Assembly (NCBI GenBank): GCA_026394435.1
Contig: JAPKYG010000188.1
Location: forward strand, 1-6,130
Source of the DNA: Methanobacteriota archaeon
GTDB taxonomy: Archaea; Thermoplasmatota; E2; DHVEG-1
Direction of reading: 5' to 3'
DNA: 6,130 nucleotides
Shown here: in pieces, positions 5,771 through 6,130 of the stretch
How the letters are laid out: the number at the start of each line of letters is the position of its first letter
How positions within the stretch are numbered: the first letter of the stretch is position 1
Translations under genes and position numbers: made by a program
Notes under the pieces: model-generated
Database searches by the model: none
Told to the model about the DNA's origin: nothing
Seen by the model: the letters and a program-made list of their open reading frames with translations, nothing else

Positions 5771-6130
5771 AATTCGACCCTTGCTCCGGTTTCTTCCGCT
5801 TCTTTAGATAATCATATACATCAAGGATAATCGGTATTGAAACAAGAATCGCTATCACGATTCCAAGACAAATCATACTATCTTCATGAACATTCCCAAC
5901 CGTATTTTTCCCGTGAAGAACATCCTCAAAAAAGAGATTAATAGTACCAAGCCAGGGAATCTCGAATCGTGCTTTTCCTGATATCCAATCTAATTGAACA
6001 GGCTCAGGGCAGATATCAGTGATCTCGTCAATCACCTCATTATTATCTCCTTTTGTGAGAAAACCTGAGTGAGTCCATCCTGGATCACGATTGTATAAGC
6101 CTAACTGAGGAATAGTAAGACTTGTTGCAT
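5769..6130 (-). CDS. Signal peptidase I, archaeal type, C-terminal part
   Basis: Membrane-bound serine protease that removes signal peptides from exported proteins. The window holds the last 119 complete codons; the gene continues past the right edge, so the catalytic serine and its His/Lys-equivalent partner are not seen. The conserved block FLTKGDNNE (6062-6036) carries the Asp of the GDNN box, needed for activity in archaeal and Sec11-type enzymes. It is followed by CPEPVQLDWISGKARFEIPW, the usual beta-rich region that closes the catalytic fold. A C-terminal hydrophobic helix, roughly SMICLGIVIAILVSIPIILD, and a basic KKRKK tail anchor the protein in the membrane. An internal GTG (6033-6035) lies downstream of the GDNN box and is not the true start. 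The gene converges on the coiled-coil gene and shares no operon with it. Confidence 0.9.
   Translation of the reverse strand, partial: ATSLTIPQLGLYNRDPGWTHSGFLTKGDNNEVIDEITDICPEPVQLDWISGKARFEIPWLGTINLFFEDVLHGKNTVGNVHEDSMICLGIVIAILVSIPIILDVYDYLKKRKKPEQGSN

Noticed and set aside
1..6130. CRISPR arrays, tRNA or rRNA genes
   Set aside because: No evenly spaced direct repeats of CRISPR length, no cloverleaf-like arrangement and no rRNA core sequence were seen on either strand.

Overview
The window looks like a piece of an archaeal, most likely euryarchaeal, chromosome. The signs are an archaeal-style signal peptidase I C-terminus, TATA-box-like promoter sequences, oligo-T termination signals, a transposase of the IS4 type common in methanogens, and a PAS histidine kinase paired with a stand-alone receiver, as often seen in methanogens and Thermoplasmatota. 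The exact lineage cannot be fixed from the sequence alone. My guess is Thermoplasmatota or a methanogen.

Layout. (1) Positions 1 to about 1323 hold the right part of an IS4-type insertion sequence. Its DDE transposase lacks its N-terminus at the window edge and carries one in-frame amber codon (427-429). (2) Positions 1324-1552 are a compact regulatory region: two TATA-like boxes, a perfect 18-bp palindrome with an extra half-site, and a 22-codon leader ORF whose stop overlaps the kinase start (TAATG). (3) Positions 1553-3564 carry a two-gene signalling operon: a soluble PAS-PAS-HisKA-HATPase kinase and a single-domain Rcp-like response regulator with no output domain. (4) Positions 3565-3986 are decayed or recoded. 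They hold a fragment of a V4R-like domain, in frame with the regulator across its TAG stop. A small gene follows that starts inside the fragment's stop and is split by a one-base shift at a GGGG run. Last comes a short stretch with an in-frame TGA ahead of the next gene. (5) Positions 3987-5467 hold two tightly linked genes: a KaiC/RecA-fold-like protein without a Walker A motif, and a highly charged coiled-coil protein ending in a helix-hairpin-helix-like domain. (6) Positions 5468-5768 are a convergent intergenic region with a T-rich terminator, palindromes and a hairpin terminator for the opposite strand. (7) From 5769 to the end, on the minus strand, is the C-terminal part of signal peptidase I.

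How the genes may work together: the kinase would sense through its PAS domains and phosphorylate the receiver. With no DNA-binding output, the receiver would act by protein contact. The KaiC-like protein lacking a P-loop is a plausible partner only by proximity. The coiled-coil/HHH protein is linked to the KaiC-like gene by a 2-nt spacer. The decay in between, and the A+T-rich KaiC-like gene, suggest a rearranged accessory region beside an insertion sequence.
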